From: a virus
Length of the DNA: 31,347 nt
IMG/VR virus record: IMGVR_UViG_3300017717_000036
Coordinates: 1 to 31,347 of that record
Strand: one strand, 5' to 3'
This document shows positions 25,801 through 30,273 of the stretch, one piece after another (positions within the stretch are counted from its first letter, which is position 1; the number at the start of each line of letters is the position of its first letter). The notes under the pieces were generated by a model. That model worked only from the letters and a program-made list of their open reading frames with translations. It was not told the origin of the DNA and searched no databases. Position numbers and translations under genes: made by a program.

Positions 25801-26524
25801 GGACGCTATTACTACAGCTCAGACGGATATTAAAACTATTCAAGGGCAATTGCAGGATCTAGCTACTCGAGGAGACATAGAATCGGTTAGCGGAGACATA
25901 CAAGTATTAGCCAACTTAATAGGAAAACCTGCTAACGAATTAACACAAGAAGATATTAGCCTAGCGGAATCATATTTAGAAGCTGCATCAGATGAATATA
26001 ATGCGTTGTATGATGTTAATAATGATGATACATTTGACAGTGAAGACATAAGATTAATGCAAGATGTGGTAGATACTGGAGATTATTCTACTATTGCGGA
26101 TTCTCAGTTTACTCCTGCCACGGGGTTATTTGCAGAACAAGAACAAGCTGAATTGGAGTTTGAACAGCAGTTAGAGCAGCAACGTCAACAAGATTTAGAA
26201 GCGCAGCTAGCCATGCAAACTGAATTCCAAAACATGTTAACCGCGCAAACAGAAGGAAGACAGCGTGAAGAGTTGGTTAGAGCCATGCAAGAAGAGCGTA
26301 AGGTTACGGAACAACAAGCCCCCTTAACCAATATAGATTATATATATGATTTCGCTGGCGATAATGTGTTCGCTACTGACCAGCAAAAAGGATTTTATGA
26401 GAGTGCTTCTATGTATGGAGATAACTTTTTAAATGATATAATACTGCCACAACAAAGGCGTGCGAAAGGTGGTATGATTAAAGATAAGACTGACGAAATA
26501 CTTAAAATTATTGGAGATAAGTAA
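10835..26524 (+). CDS. Giant multidomain virion-type protein (5,229 aa): Ca-binding repeats, ejection-like middle, coiled-coil rod
   Basis: One unbroken frame, roughly 575 kDa. EF-hand-type loops sit at residues 201-212, 264-276, 324-336, 463-474, 3254-3265 and 5060-5071. The second and third are dockerin-like (DIDGNGVVDALSDG). Thrombospondin type 3 units lie at 503-520 and 633-768. Residues about 780-3200 are mixed and mostly helical. Within them are a Gly-rich hydrophobic segment near 1340-1376, a coiled coil near 1810-1890 and an EGAGEFFTEGGGA module near 2602. Six G-x-x-A...G-[ILV]-[YFL]-like motifs span about 2950-3410. A rod of heptads fills about 3436-5010. The C-terminus is Gln-rich and ends in AKGGMIKDKTDEILK. 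No signal peptide or catalytic motif was recognised. It lies between the S74 fibre and internal-virion-like genes, so a virion role (fibre/tether or ejected protein) is inferred. I do not recognise the whole-length family. Confidence 0.85.
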   Translation: MAFTGNTAQEFVTAIKDVIVDPVTGLQKPSGMLIVEALKENFPTELHELAFEFVLTGTEIQSLLFYKERNLDKWTDAAQAELDAIFTPNTLYNVIKKAVENKKDRGQDDYSSRRRLIGNAVPDVEDYLNTVESGQEPSLLSNIYYPTGFEENSADFSDEQVQRYEGVYLPSQWQGLTSANVQQILDDGVENYGSIPTIQYDFDGDDKLTQSDVDNLARWEERYKEITGGYYDSKITGFSTEDPQSTEAEVPDNEGFGTAVNLLDFDANGVVDALSDGVLYLRYLFGLRGDLLFKGAVARDATRSTEEILAYLDDENSPIRAFIDIDGNGVVDALSDGVLLLRHGFGLSGSMLTSGAAARNSPLTGPEVEAKINEMITLLPKKGGDGNYFVVDKNGTKKIIGSSGKIVDAPDQDSDQVVWDGASAQALLEAAGSPDINLHTRAAYKRYAESLGLSLEEFMAQYDYTGDGEVDIGDVLDVQKYEGGNQTIEPGWDSDNYKEFRLDRDEDGVDDDNDYFPDDPLYQREQQYFEVLDENMAKSDAIYAAIDFLNNKDKQNRTLYIEGLRLLSTEEKALVEQIRKLPQYVQGLYRSKNKVISDEDKELFFNLVQTTSDNDVFSEYKLTAPAITSDDPDSDGDGVVDSEDAFPNNPSETADSDGDGFGDNNDAFPNDPTETLDSDGDSYGDTADAFPTDPDEWVDTDDDGVGNNTDEFPNDPTETVDTDNDGVGNNADFDINNPDIKSEEDYLDTIDTDEDGTPDHKDFLPSDPKYQTKEQQDKQFDMNRFADDNSRAFIGAYNVERYKEHMGDSLGTYDFSDPKLQKFLKWKNNYVKNWRSLSRDKGNYPRFSVDAAASKDLRKWLLANTESYTTNTGKLNRTFYDEEAKFFQAFLTAEGDFFLEGRVSEREAMQDAVMEWQLDGAPDEYMQILNTQGLVIPESLGGVAEVVERHATARTVREEQLNMLFDAMENAWETAGSFFSPDAGMGGSMRHMELAWGPVYQEGGDLAIGERVTGPDDPRGEGIVTGLDGPFEYAPEKLEPFNDLLPNPATRRDWQNMGLGKFINDFVDKYGEEEFVKFATEYKDLINDPLNLNSGENNVTHSSGATGIEHTWTNGTGGPILKFLEEDYKDEELNKWKEVPRITEDEEIIVDRYTEATEEVLLSIESGTTAFDREIAVNLGGALRLGDAWAGRKESQKYKDLLAEGGEEYAEEEYTKLWLASIPDYEVDAYIELPNAFQPEAIQTNMGWDTNRLYMKMPGDDDITFGKYGDWVTPMYLNDATVRNSFTNVSEDTAFPHGAGNGAGYFVDIGTESQVGDYTMIWVQLNESPSTLEKILDDLGPLKAIVQIGLTIFGGPAGAKLALDIELATVALKVLDGQTLHGEDWASLAISGLVKLGKITMPVPEEVAKAEAAARGLSEGTKAYVDYMSVAQSGIGIAGMNYSQTITVLRAAGAGSLEDAILPVLVDFGDDWIKGGLSALGASDEFISNMTKEQFAAINGVVEKMARGDDFNEAILGEGVDFLGDYLGDLYTGSETQNKLRTFFEGMENDIKNMMRVAQEFMGDSDLANLGDYLLGQVEQIPFADILATINEDFEATMAKLQKVLDESELVQGIDKYVIDNIDKAIDSFVVPVIAKGKLMYEDLPDGVKNQIEKLDEDLEKYVGAANSQLDPAIKEAVKVGLVQELLGQGGTLQSKAQIVSAFTRELITVEQLKKMDATTVDILTAPVAAAGIRAALNTVLQGNPNAGDNALRAMAATAENAIRTSVDGGTFPSDFKNYMDNVSGNFDIVVAKRSELDDIQKEGDQLAIDMENAEKVLADLKKQRADLVAIANSPDATEADQRALAELQQDPNYNAALTEATNEIVKVSTAIKNLDVKENALADEYETLRDDLGLQSQFDPAVKKFNGDVMQIIMEGVAPEVINNPEGYRQLNGLGPDVDVIQHYLSEGIFNGVPTTAGEYNARVGAGVDTIYTAVITKSGIDDSKLTSGERISIRNQIQHTIVTYRDRDDAGTLTDLQYIERIAGDDLTIDVNASTGEISIVSTTLVLSGLDDAVLAGINNAYVTEDGQPAGFTNLGQVENRIKAREYVANETDLLSYTGIPLQFDTPEEKEQFFQTLIEDGQVRVINDAGEYTWATPPSSIQLDVDTQSVNSVPQTQAATTLNDLVNTDPDAYLSILGGMDNQSAMDAVNSYLEGEGLPPLTPTNILGVPIEGMPKDEDMPWIVRTAKRYLDWKQQDVDELQDKIKEIEDIPEEERSWWQNNRLGVYRNQLEYGIDAVDDAAKFISSSASFFGYGNTAFRSLAVSDEVMAAQMKGEKAYRDKLVELAIENDIVDSDVNFYTDVQLFASAPWAQQFVSLMKNEHSDLYEEARLAGVKHTETLYKDIDLESITNNEFSNTIDMLTDASEGYLSSTYTDERDAMYARMSEAEGQGAWANVKAVFGAAVEYPTMFYKEIVREELHELGWEILIARGSGRIVKEFSPDIAKDITLKIGIVGDASAEFGSTWSEAESTIRNRLENANIQSQNAGGPILYTEDEIDYHSVRGAYDAATTTVAIMAGTKKFTFKLDRQILGESASEVIELTGDKMIRVGNLVGTSLAEGAGEFFTEGGGALVTSSYLYGLGFTDIDPLGEAANAGTLGFIAGTTTSATVLGLSTPLQNVFGGDSNDPIANTLVTQYEPLKVAIENKDVLTTNALLTDIGVSSMDFPQVYNAVMNTVDDENYVTVLEAERAYEYIGFEPSGSDIEVALTMQDQFSVPGLTVNLSDRLTDYVVDSYGEDKLGTGRTTAQNYDIIKHLEDLRDGIVPLDATFIDAQTGESTLTQDVIDAYVAGLPLREQSLLAQYNEDNHVPTNIVEELGGSLMTQAEIDKINNTIADLQARPDPPTAQQVLEILLADTSISGIPNQVKNLVDTAFQDATAQANFAAAVVQKLVDDGSLETLATNEVSEALGSSVEGDESGIYLLLKNLSADIASGDSDAATNLANAVEALNTALTNQGVADANARAAITNLLGSNEAGKESGIFKVLKELDAGQTTTDQAVANIEAAYKEANATQDTTIASLATNLGSPATDEKKASGVYLVIENAIAAESSAREEILGNYTDIGAFETALNSTMDEKVSALKTTIGVPGEYKTNADGTIKYKENGEPDWKTLPTGHFLDVYNASKLEGIEREAALLAVQTKLDADIASARGLATSEATRVKDEIINTYFPAAPSINPEDNAIIQRINYMQSILADGPVPDRNDPRYDPVADFNDNGYIGVGDVDNLYKSLGTEQRNRVRDYMVFLDGDTLLGQLRKTQLDADMQFNTFDNKLTLAVDSINNTITNNVLNQIGKSAEDNDGTATGLYARIEAGDSDILTTLGSTGEDGSGILRDLELAGLSIGQIQQFLDDNIGKPAEDNDGTATGLFAAAKQNADAITGLTSDIATINRTLSRTASQSALNSTNSKLSTAETDIDNLQSDLKTEKGKVTTAQADISTLENDLTAATGRLTTAENNVSTLQSDLQTEQGKVSTAQSDITTLEGEMDAAEGRLTTAETALLTLQESGAATQADLDTAETAVAQAQADIKSLRTDLTGTQSGLTTAQENISTLQTNLGLEQDKVATAQDDIDDLEDDLTQATTRLTTAESNITTINDNISSLQNDVSGMKTTIAQLETDIASKASTADLTAALTRVSSAESDIGTLETEMDGAEGRLLTAENNITTIEGDLQTEQGKVSTLQTDLTAATGRVSTLETNLQTEQGKVSTLQTDLQTEQGKVSTLQTDLTAATGRVSTLETNLNAATTRLSTAEGKLTTLESTSATKEQLDVAKADIKTEQDNVDKLQTDLQTEQGKVSTLQTDLTAATGRVSTLETNLETEQGKVSQLQADLQTERGKVSTLQTNLADANIKVTKLQTDLNNAVTRVATAENDIDTLETKMDAAEGRLDTAETTLGTVQASLGQKASVESLNNATTRLTAAEGKVSTLEQEMDTAEDRLAAAETKLNNAATSKQIDDANTLIDAAQADIKELTTALDTEKGKVTKAQTDIKAIQTSLTKKAAQTDLDSAKDRITDAEAEVDTLQTDLQTEQGKVSTLQTDLTAATGRVSTLETNYASLLESGAATQTDLDKAEADLQTEQDNVDKLQTDLTAATGRVSTLETNLNAATTRLSTAEENITNLQGALGRLSTAELNLAQAQLDLGNAATTEELNAAKERLTTAETSISTITGDITGLQALVGTKASTEDLNAAKLRLTTAEGKVETLESEMNAAEQRLDKAETDVGNLDSTLTETKNALAAATGRVSTLETNLQTEQGKVSTLQTDLTAATTRLSTAEGKLTTLENTSATKEQLDAAKADIKTEQDNVDKLQTDLGVAQTNITGLQSDLEIEKGKVTTAQADISTLENDLTAATGRLTTAEDKVTNLRLDLSTAETSLSEAQNDIKKIQTSLSGTQDDLDAAVSRVTDAELEIDTLQSDLQTEQGKVSTAQSDITTLEQEMDAAEGRLDTAESELKTLQKSGTATQTDLDKAELAVEQAQTDINTIKGRLTSAEGRLATAEGNITSLTGRITSAESDLTTAKDDLTNLQTEVDKKAAQTDLDNAESRIANAETNITNLQTNLQTEQGKVSTLQTDLTAATTRLTTAEATLLSLQESGTATQTDLDKAEADLQTEQGKVSTLQTDLTAATGRVSTLETNLETATNNLAAAQQDILDINASLADKAEQTDLLLAQGRLTDAETKVGQLQTDLTAATTRLTTAEDNFVLLQESGTATQGDLDTAEIAIEFAKSDISDLETALETEQGKVTTAQTDITNLQATVATKAAQTDLEAAETRLTTAEATLLSLQESGTATQTDLDKAELAVEQAQTDVNNLTTDLGTAQTDITNLQADVATKAAQTDLEAAETRLTTAETNYTSLLKSGTATQADLDKAELAVEQAQTDVTDLRTDLGTAQEDITALQANVETKAAQETVDTLQTDLTAATDRLSTAETNYTSLLQSGTATQTDLDTAEDAITTAQTDIKTIQGQLQDLATRGDIESVSGDIQVLANLIGKPANELTQEDISLAESYLEAASDEYNALYDVNNDDTFDSEDIRLMQDVVDTGDYSTIADSQFTPATGLFAEQEQAELEFEQQLEQQRQQDLEAQLAMQTEFQNMLTAQTEGRQREELVRAMQEERKVTEQQAPLTNIDYIYDFAGDNVFATDQQKGFYESASMYGDNFLNDIILPQQRRAKGGMIKDKTDEILKIIGDK
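11636..11852 (+). repeat. Duplicated dockerin/EF-hand-like unit
   Basis: A 37-base run at 11636-11672 recurs exactly at 11816-11852, a 180-base (60-residue) period. Each copy encodes a DxDxNGVVDALSDGVL loop followed by a hydrophobic LRxxFGL helix and a GAxARxxxxT segment. This is a calcium-binding dockerin-like pattern seen in marine bacterial surface proteins. Confidence 0.8.
12722..13138 (+). repeat. Thrombospondin type 3 calcium-binding repeat array
   Basis: Six consecutive units start D-[ST]-D-x-D-G/S. The first four are spaced 22 residues apart and each ends in a (D/E)-x-F-P-x-(D/N)-P step (for example DSDGDGFGDNNDAFPNDP). The last two are looser. A further single unit lies upstream at about 12341-12394. 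The Asp-rich pattern is the calcium-binding TSP3 type. At DNA level the units differ at many third positions, so they are not a fresh expansion. Confidence 0.88.
19690..21080 (+). repeat. Six-fold G-x-x-A/x ... [SAT]-G-[ILV]-[YFL] protein motif
   Basis: The motif appears as LGSSVEGDESGIYLLL, LGSNEAGKESGIFKVL, LGSPATDEKKASGVYLV, IGKSAEDNDGTATGLYARI, LGSTGEDGSGILRDL and IGKPAEDNDGTATGLFAAA. Helical linkers separate the copies. The fourth and sixth are also close at DNA level (from about 20836 and 21019). They form the run-in to the coiled-coil rod. I do not recognise a named family. Confidence 0.7.
21140..25860 (+). repeat. Coiled-coil rod with 14-residue (42-base) repeat units and longer duplicated blocks
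   Basis: About 1,570 residues follow a heptad pattern, often as 14-residue double heptads such as LQTDLQTEQGKVST, LQTDLTAATGRVST and LETNLQTEQGKVST. I saw no Pro, Trp or Cys in it. DNA copies are very close. For example, 21965-22051 equals 22319-22405 (87 bases), 21232-21312 equals 23938-24018 (81 bases) and 21340-21406 equals 24193-24259 (67 bases). The sequence starting at TTACAAACTGAACAGGGTAA occurs exactly from 21965, 22049, 22091, 22319, 23030, 23702 and 24629, and with a base change from 22445 and about 24775. Confidence 0.9.
25190..25680 (+). repeat. 216-base tandem repeat at the end of the rod
   Basis: Copies begin at 25190, 25406 and 25622 (the last partial and diverged), an exact 216-base or 72-residue period. 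Each carries KAAQTDLEAAETRLTTAE, an SGTATQ interruption and DLDKAELAVEQAQTD. The first two copies are nearly identical over long runs, which suggests recent duplication. Confidence 0.85.
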
Positions 26525-28431
26525 TGTCAACGTATTTAGGTGGTACAGGAGTAGTCCAAGATTCCACAGGCGGTTCTAGTGCTGCAGCTGTACATGGTAA
26601 TGAAGACAACTCGCTAACTAAACAAGGTAATAGTCTTACAGGTAGTATAGGCGACCTGCTAACTAGTATTGGTGGTTCGGCTCTAGATCTTGGCGAGGGC
26701 ATAGTAGAACGAATGGGTGATCCCAATGACCCTGTAGGGCAGCTACTAAACATAGGCGCTGCGTCTATGATAAGCAAATACACACAGCCAAACCGTCCTG
26801 AAGTAGGGTATCAGGGTGGAATTGATAGGCTTACAAAAGTACGTAAACGTGTAGAACAACCACAAGGTACTACCGAGGGTTCTAGATTAGGCATACTAAC
26901 TACGCAGGATTTAGGTAATCAGGGTACTATGATGAAGGGCGATTTTAGCGACCCGGACAGTTTAGAAGAAATGAGTGATTCTGAAATAAACTCAATGCGT
27001 TTTGGGGGAGATCGCTACAAGCGCGGATATGAACGTAGGCCCGGAGGTAAAGGCAGACGTTACTTTACAGACACCATATACGCTAAACCTGAAGAAGAAA
27101 AGTTTACTCCCATGTCTGTAGCTGATGCAGAGAAAAAAGCTCAGAGACAAAAGCTAGAGATGGAAGGTAAGAGTTCAGAAGAAATCGAATCAATTATGAA
27201 CCCTGCTGCAGATGATACCAGTGGTATGGCTATGGGTGGTAGTGTACGCAAGTATGCTGGTGGGGGTCTAGCCTCTATGCAAAGTGGTCAGTTGTTTAAT
27301 AATGGTTACTACTTAGGTGGTACCACAGATGGTATGGCTGACAAGGTACCTGCACGTATTGATGGTAAACAAGAAGCGCGTTTGAGTGATGGTGAGTTTG
27401 TAATACCTGCTGATGTAGTAAGTCATCTAGGCAACGGTAACTCCGATGCAGGTGCACAGCAGTTACATAGTATGATGGATGGTGTTCGTACAGCACGTAC
27501 AGGCAACCCAGAACAAGGCAAACAAATAAACCCACAAGAGTTCATGCCTAAGATGGCTCAAGGGGGCATAGCTAAATTTAGTGAAGGCTCCACAGTTACA
27601 GGCACATTTGATGCTCAAGAAGAAACTCCAGTAGGTCAGGAGGTAGGGCAGTCGGGAGCACTTGCAAACTGGGCAGGTGACTATGTAACTGACATGCTAT
27701 CTTATGGTAGAGCAGAAGCTGAAAGTCCGTATGAAGCATACACTGGCCCGTTAACTGCGGGAACTAGCACTTTGCAAGATCAGGCTATGACCGGTGTTCT
27801 GACTCTAAACAACCCACTAAGTAGTAGTTCTGTAGTAAATCAAATGGGTGCATTTGACCCTAACGATGCAACTAGGTTTATGAACCCCTATGAGCAGAAT
27901 GTTATTGATCGCACTGCTGCTGATATGCGCAGACAAGACCAGATTACTCAGCTACAAAATAGACAAGCGTTAACTAATGCGGGCGCTTTCGGTGGTTCAA
28001 GAGACGCACTACTGCGTGCCGAAGCTGCTAACAACCTAACTAGAAGTATCGGTGACATGTCAGCGACGCAGCGAGCGCAAGGCTTCACTCAAGCTATGGA
28101 TAGAGCGCAACAAAACCAACAAAACATTAATCAGTATGGTTTTGATACCCTAGCAGCACAAATGAATGCAGGTCAAACACAACGTGATATAGCTTCTGAA
28201 GGTATAGCTGCGGACTACGGACAGTTTAGAGAAGAACGTGATTACGACGCTAAGATGGTGCAGTACATGCAGTCATTGCTACAGGGGCTACCAGTTTCGG
28301 CTAGGACTACGAGCTACACAGAGCCCAGCGCGTTAGGAGAGCTTCAGCAAGGGCAAGCTGGCATAGAATACTTACTAAAACTTTTCGGGTACCAACAAGA
28401 TCCCACTAATATAAATACGGAGACTACATAA
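26524..28431 (+). CDS. Virion-associated protein with GG motifs and a C-terminal helical domain
   Basis: The 635-residue protein overlaps the giant gene's stop by one base (TAATG). Residues about 235-250 read MAMGGSVRKYAGGGLAS. Residues about 266-305 contain GTTDGMADKVPARIDG, LSDGEFVIPADVVSHLGNG and a following MMDGVR. Residues 344-355 read MAQGGIAKFSEG. The C-terminal half is helical and Gln/Arg/Ala-rich, with RFMNPYEQNVIDRTAADMRR, NAGAFGGSRDALLRAE and VQYMQSLLQGLPVS. I recognise this C-terminal pattern and the SDGEFVIPADVV block from many marine phage virion proteins, without a settled function. Neighbouring genes suggest an internal virion or tail-tip assembly component. No signal peptide or enzyme motif is visible. 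Confidence 0.65.
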   Translation: MSTYLGGTGVVQDSTGGSSAAAVHGNEDNSLTKQGNSLTGSIGDLLTSIGGSALDLGEGIVERMGDPNDPVGQLLNIGAASMISKYTQPNRPEVGYQGGIDRLTKVRKRVEQPQGTTEGSRLGILTTQDLGNQGTMMKGDFSDPDSLEEMSDSEINSMRFGGDRYKRGYERRPGGKGRRYFTDTIYAKPEEEKFTPMSVADAEKKAQRQKLEMEGKSSEEIESIMNPAADDTSGMAMGGSVRKYAGGGLASMQSGQLFNNGYYLGGTTDGMADKVPARIDGKQEARLSDGEFVIPADVVSHLGNGNSDAGAQQLHSMMDGVRTARTGNPEQGKQINPQEFMPKMAQGGIAKFSEGSTVTGTFDAQEETPVGQEVGQSGALANWAGDYVTDMLSYGRAEAESPYEAYTGPLTAGTSTLQDQAMTGVLTLNNPLSSSSVVNQMGAFDPNDATRFMNPYEQNVIDRTAADMRRQDQITQLQNRQALTNAGAFGGSRDALLRAEAANNLTRSIGDMSATQRAQGFTQAMDRAQQNQQNINQYGFDTLAAQMNAGQTQRDIASEGIAADYGQFREERDYDAKMVQYMQSLLQGLPVSARTTSYTEPSALGELQQGQAGIEYLLKLFGYQQDPTNINTETT

Positions 28432-30266
28432 TGTTAGGCATAATGGGAAACATTGACCAACAGGTTAACGACAAAGCAGATAGCATGCAGATGCAGGGTA
28501 AAACCAGCACTGTATCTAAAGATCTACTTGACGTTATGGCTACCCAAAAAATAGCTCGTGAAAAAGACACGGCGCTCAAAGAACTGCAAATGGCGCAACA
28601 GCAAAATCCTAACACTATTAAAGACCAGCTAGAACAAAAAGTCATGGGTATGACGCAGAATGAAATGACTAATCAGACTGCGGGTATAATGGCGCAACGC
28701 GCCGCGCAAAAAGGTCAACCTCAACGCCCGCCGCAACAAGGTGGTATTGCAGGTGCTCGTCCTCCTATGGGTGGCGCTCCTAAACCTCCTATGCCAATGG
28801 CTGGTGGTCGTCCTCCTATGGGTGGCGCTCCCAAACCTCCTATGGGTGGCTTACCCGCTATGGCTGGTGGTCGTCCTCCTATGATGGCTAGCGGGGGTAT
28901 TGTTGGTTTTTCTGAAGGTGGGCCAACAGATCCAGCAAAGAAAGCGGTGTTAAAAGATAATCTAATGCAGAGGTTAAAGCAGGAGCGGGAAAAACTTGCA
29001 AAATTCCCTCAGCAACCCACTCGTGACACAATCGGCGAAAAAATACAAGTTCAGAAAGAAATAGAAAGACTTCAAAAAGAGTTAAAAAGTCTAGATGTAG
29101 ACCCTAACTCTTTGCAGGACACCTCTAACACAAACACGGGGCCAGTGGTAACATCTGCTGAAATAGCTAAAGGTCAGCAGCCAAAAACAGATCCTATGTA
29201 CGACAAAGTTTTGGCTGCTATGAGTAGCAGTCAAGGCGGGCCTCAAATGACCGACACTACTGCGGTGCTTGAAAAAATTGCGGGGATGGATACCGCGATA
29301 ACCCCAGAACAACAAACTGCTATAAAAGACAATATGGCTAGTGATGCTGTCGGTGAGGATACTATGAGTACCCTTGGAGATATGGCTAAGAAGGATGTAT
29401 TTGGTGAGGGTGGTATACAAGACGTAGCGCAGAAAAGATTTGATGAGCGCTACGAAGTAGATGAGTTAGATAAACCCACTGGTTTAAAAGGTTTACAAGA
29501 TGACTTAGCTAAAGAGCAAGAACGTCAAATGTCTCCTGAAGTACAACGTGCACAGATGCTACAAGATATGCGTGCAGGTAGTGGGCTAGGTAGACGTATT
29601 GCAGATGCGTCAAGAAGCCAGAATGAAAAGACTTTAGAGTTCAAACAAGACAAGGTAGACCAATATAAGTCACGATTTGATACTAAGATAGCTGCGTTGG
29701 AGAAAGCCGATAATCAGGTTGCTAAAGCAGTTGAAATTAGCCAAAACACTAAAGTAGCTGCACTACAATCACTTGCAAACATAGGCGCACAAAACGCAGA
29801 ACTGTTGCTTGGACAAACGCAAATGTACATGGAGCAAAACGCTGAGCGTATTAGCGCGGCACTTAAAGCTGCAGGTATAAGTGAACAGCAAAACTTCCGT
29901 CTAGAAATGAAGAACATAGACAACAAAAATTATTTGCTTGGAATGTTAGAAAAAATTGACGCTGAAAGAGCAAAAGAGAAGCAAATATTCTTGAATGGTA
30001 AACAGGTCGAAATTGATAATCTAGACCTGAGTAAACTAGAAGATCGAGAAAGATACGACATGATAATAGCGCTAGCTAATTTAATTTCAGGCACCGTTGG
30101 TGAGCCTACACGTAAATTAGTAATGGCCGAGTTAGGTAAACTTTACAATGTTAATTTTGAGGAAAGTGATCTGAGTTCTACGGGCCCGAAAACTGAGCCT
30201 GACATTTTGGACGGCAATATAGATCTTGGTGCAAAAGGTGAAGACCTAGTAGAAAGTTTAAAGTAG
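28431..30266 (+). CDS. Virion-associated helical protein with Pro/Met/Gly repeats and MASGGIVGFSEGG motif
   Basis: The 611-residue protein starts at ATG overlapping the upstream stop, with GGAG eight bases before. Residues 1-95 are helical and Met/Gln-rich. Residues about 100-150 are a low-complexity run of RPPMGGAPKPPM units. Residues 152-164 read MASGGIVGFSEGG. The rest is charged helix, with coiled-coil-like parts such as EKIQVQKEIERLQKELKSL and DKVDQYKSRFDTKIAALEKA. A GSGLGRRIADASRSQ segment lies near 385. I recognise the GGIVxF motif followed by a long helical region from marine phage virion proteins placed before large ejection-type proteins, as here. Function is not established. A scaffold or internal-core role is inferred. 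Confidence 0.65.
   Translation: MLGIMGNIDQQVNDKADSMQMQGKTSTVSKDLLDVMATQKIAREKDTALKELQMAQQQNPNTIKDQLEQKVMGMTQNEMTNQTAGIMAQRAAQKGQPQRPPQQGGIAGARPPMGGAPKPPMPMAGGRPPMGGAPKPPMGGLPAMAGGRPPMMASGGIVGFSEGGPTDPAKKAVLKDNLMQRLKQEREKLAKFPQQPTRDTIGEKIQVQKEIERLQKELKSLDVDPNSLQDTSNTNTGPVVTSAEIAKGQQPKTDPMYDKVLAAMSSSQGGPQMTDTTAVLEKIAGMDTAITPEQQTAIKDNMASDAVGEDTMSTLGDMAKKDVFGEGGIQDVAQKRFDERYEVDELDKPTGLKGLQDDLAKEQERQMSPEVQRAQMLQDMRAGSGLGRRIADASRSQNEKTLEFKQDKVDQYKSRFDTKIAALEKADNQVAKAVEISQNTKVAALQSLANIGAQNAELLLGQTQMYMEQNAERISAALKAAGISEQQNFRLEMKNIDNKNYLLGMLEKIDAERAKEKQIFLNGKQVEIDNLDLSKLEDRERYDMIIALANLISGTVGEPTRKLVMAELGKLYNVNFEESDLSSTGPKTEPDILDGNIDLGAKGEDLVESLK
28754..28890 (+). repeat. Pro/Met/Gly-coding tandem repeats
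   Basis: The 39-base block starting GCTCGTCCTCCTATGGGTGG at 28754 recurs from 28805 with a few changes (51-base period). A shorter third copy starts near 28868. They encode RPPMGGAPKPPM-type units joined by MAGG. The segment is a flexible linker in front of the GGIVGF motif. Confidence 0.8.
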
Positions 30267-30273
30267 GTAACAA

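Noticed and set aside
21140-25860. CRISPR-like or diversity-generating repeat array
   Set aside because: Repeats are contiguous in-frame protein-coding units without uniform spacers, and there is no reverse transcriptase or template repeat in the window.
10835-26524. Tape measure protein of a long-tailed phage
   Set aside because: The length and coiled coils fit loosely. However, no tail tube, sheath, baseplate or tail-terminator genes are present, and the gene follows a nozzle-like protein and an S74 fibre, as in short-tailed phages. It cannot be fully excluded without the rest of the genome.
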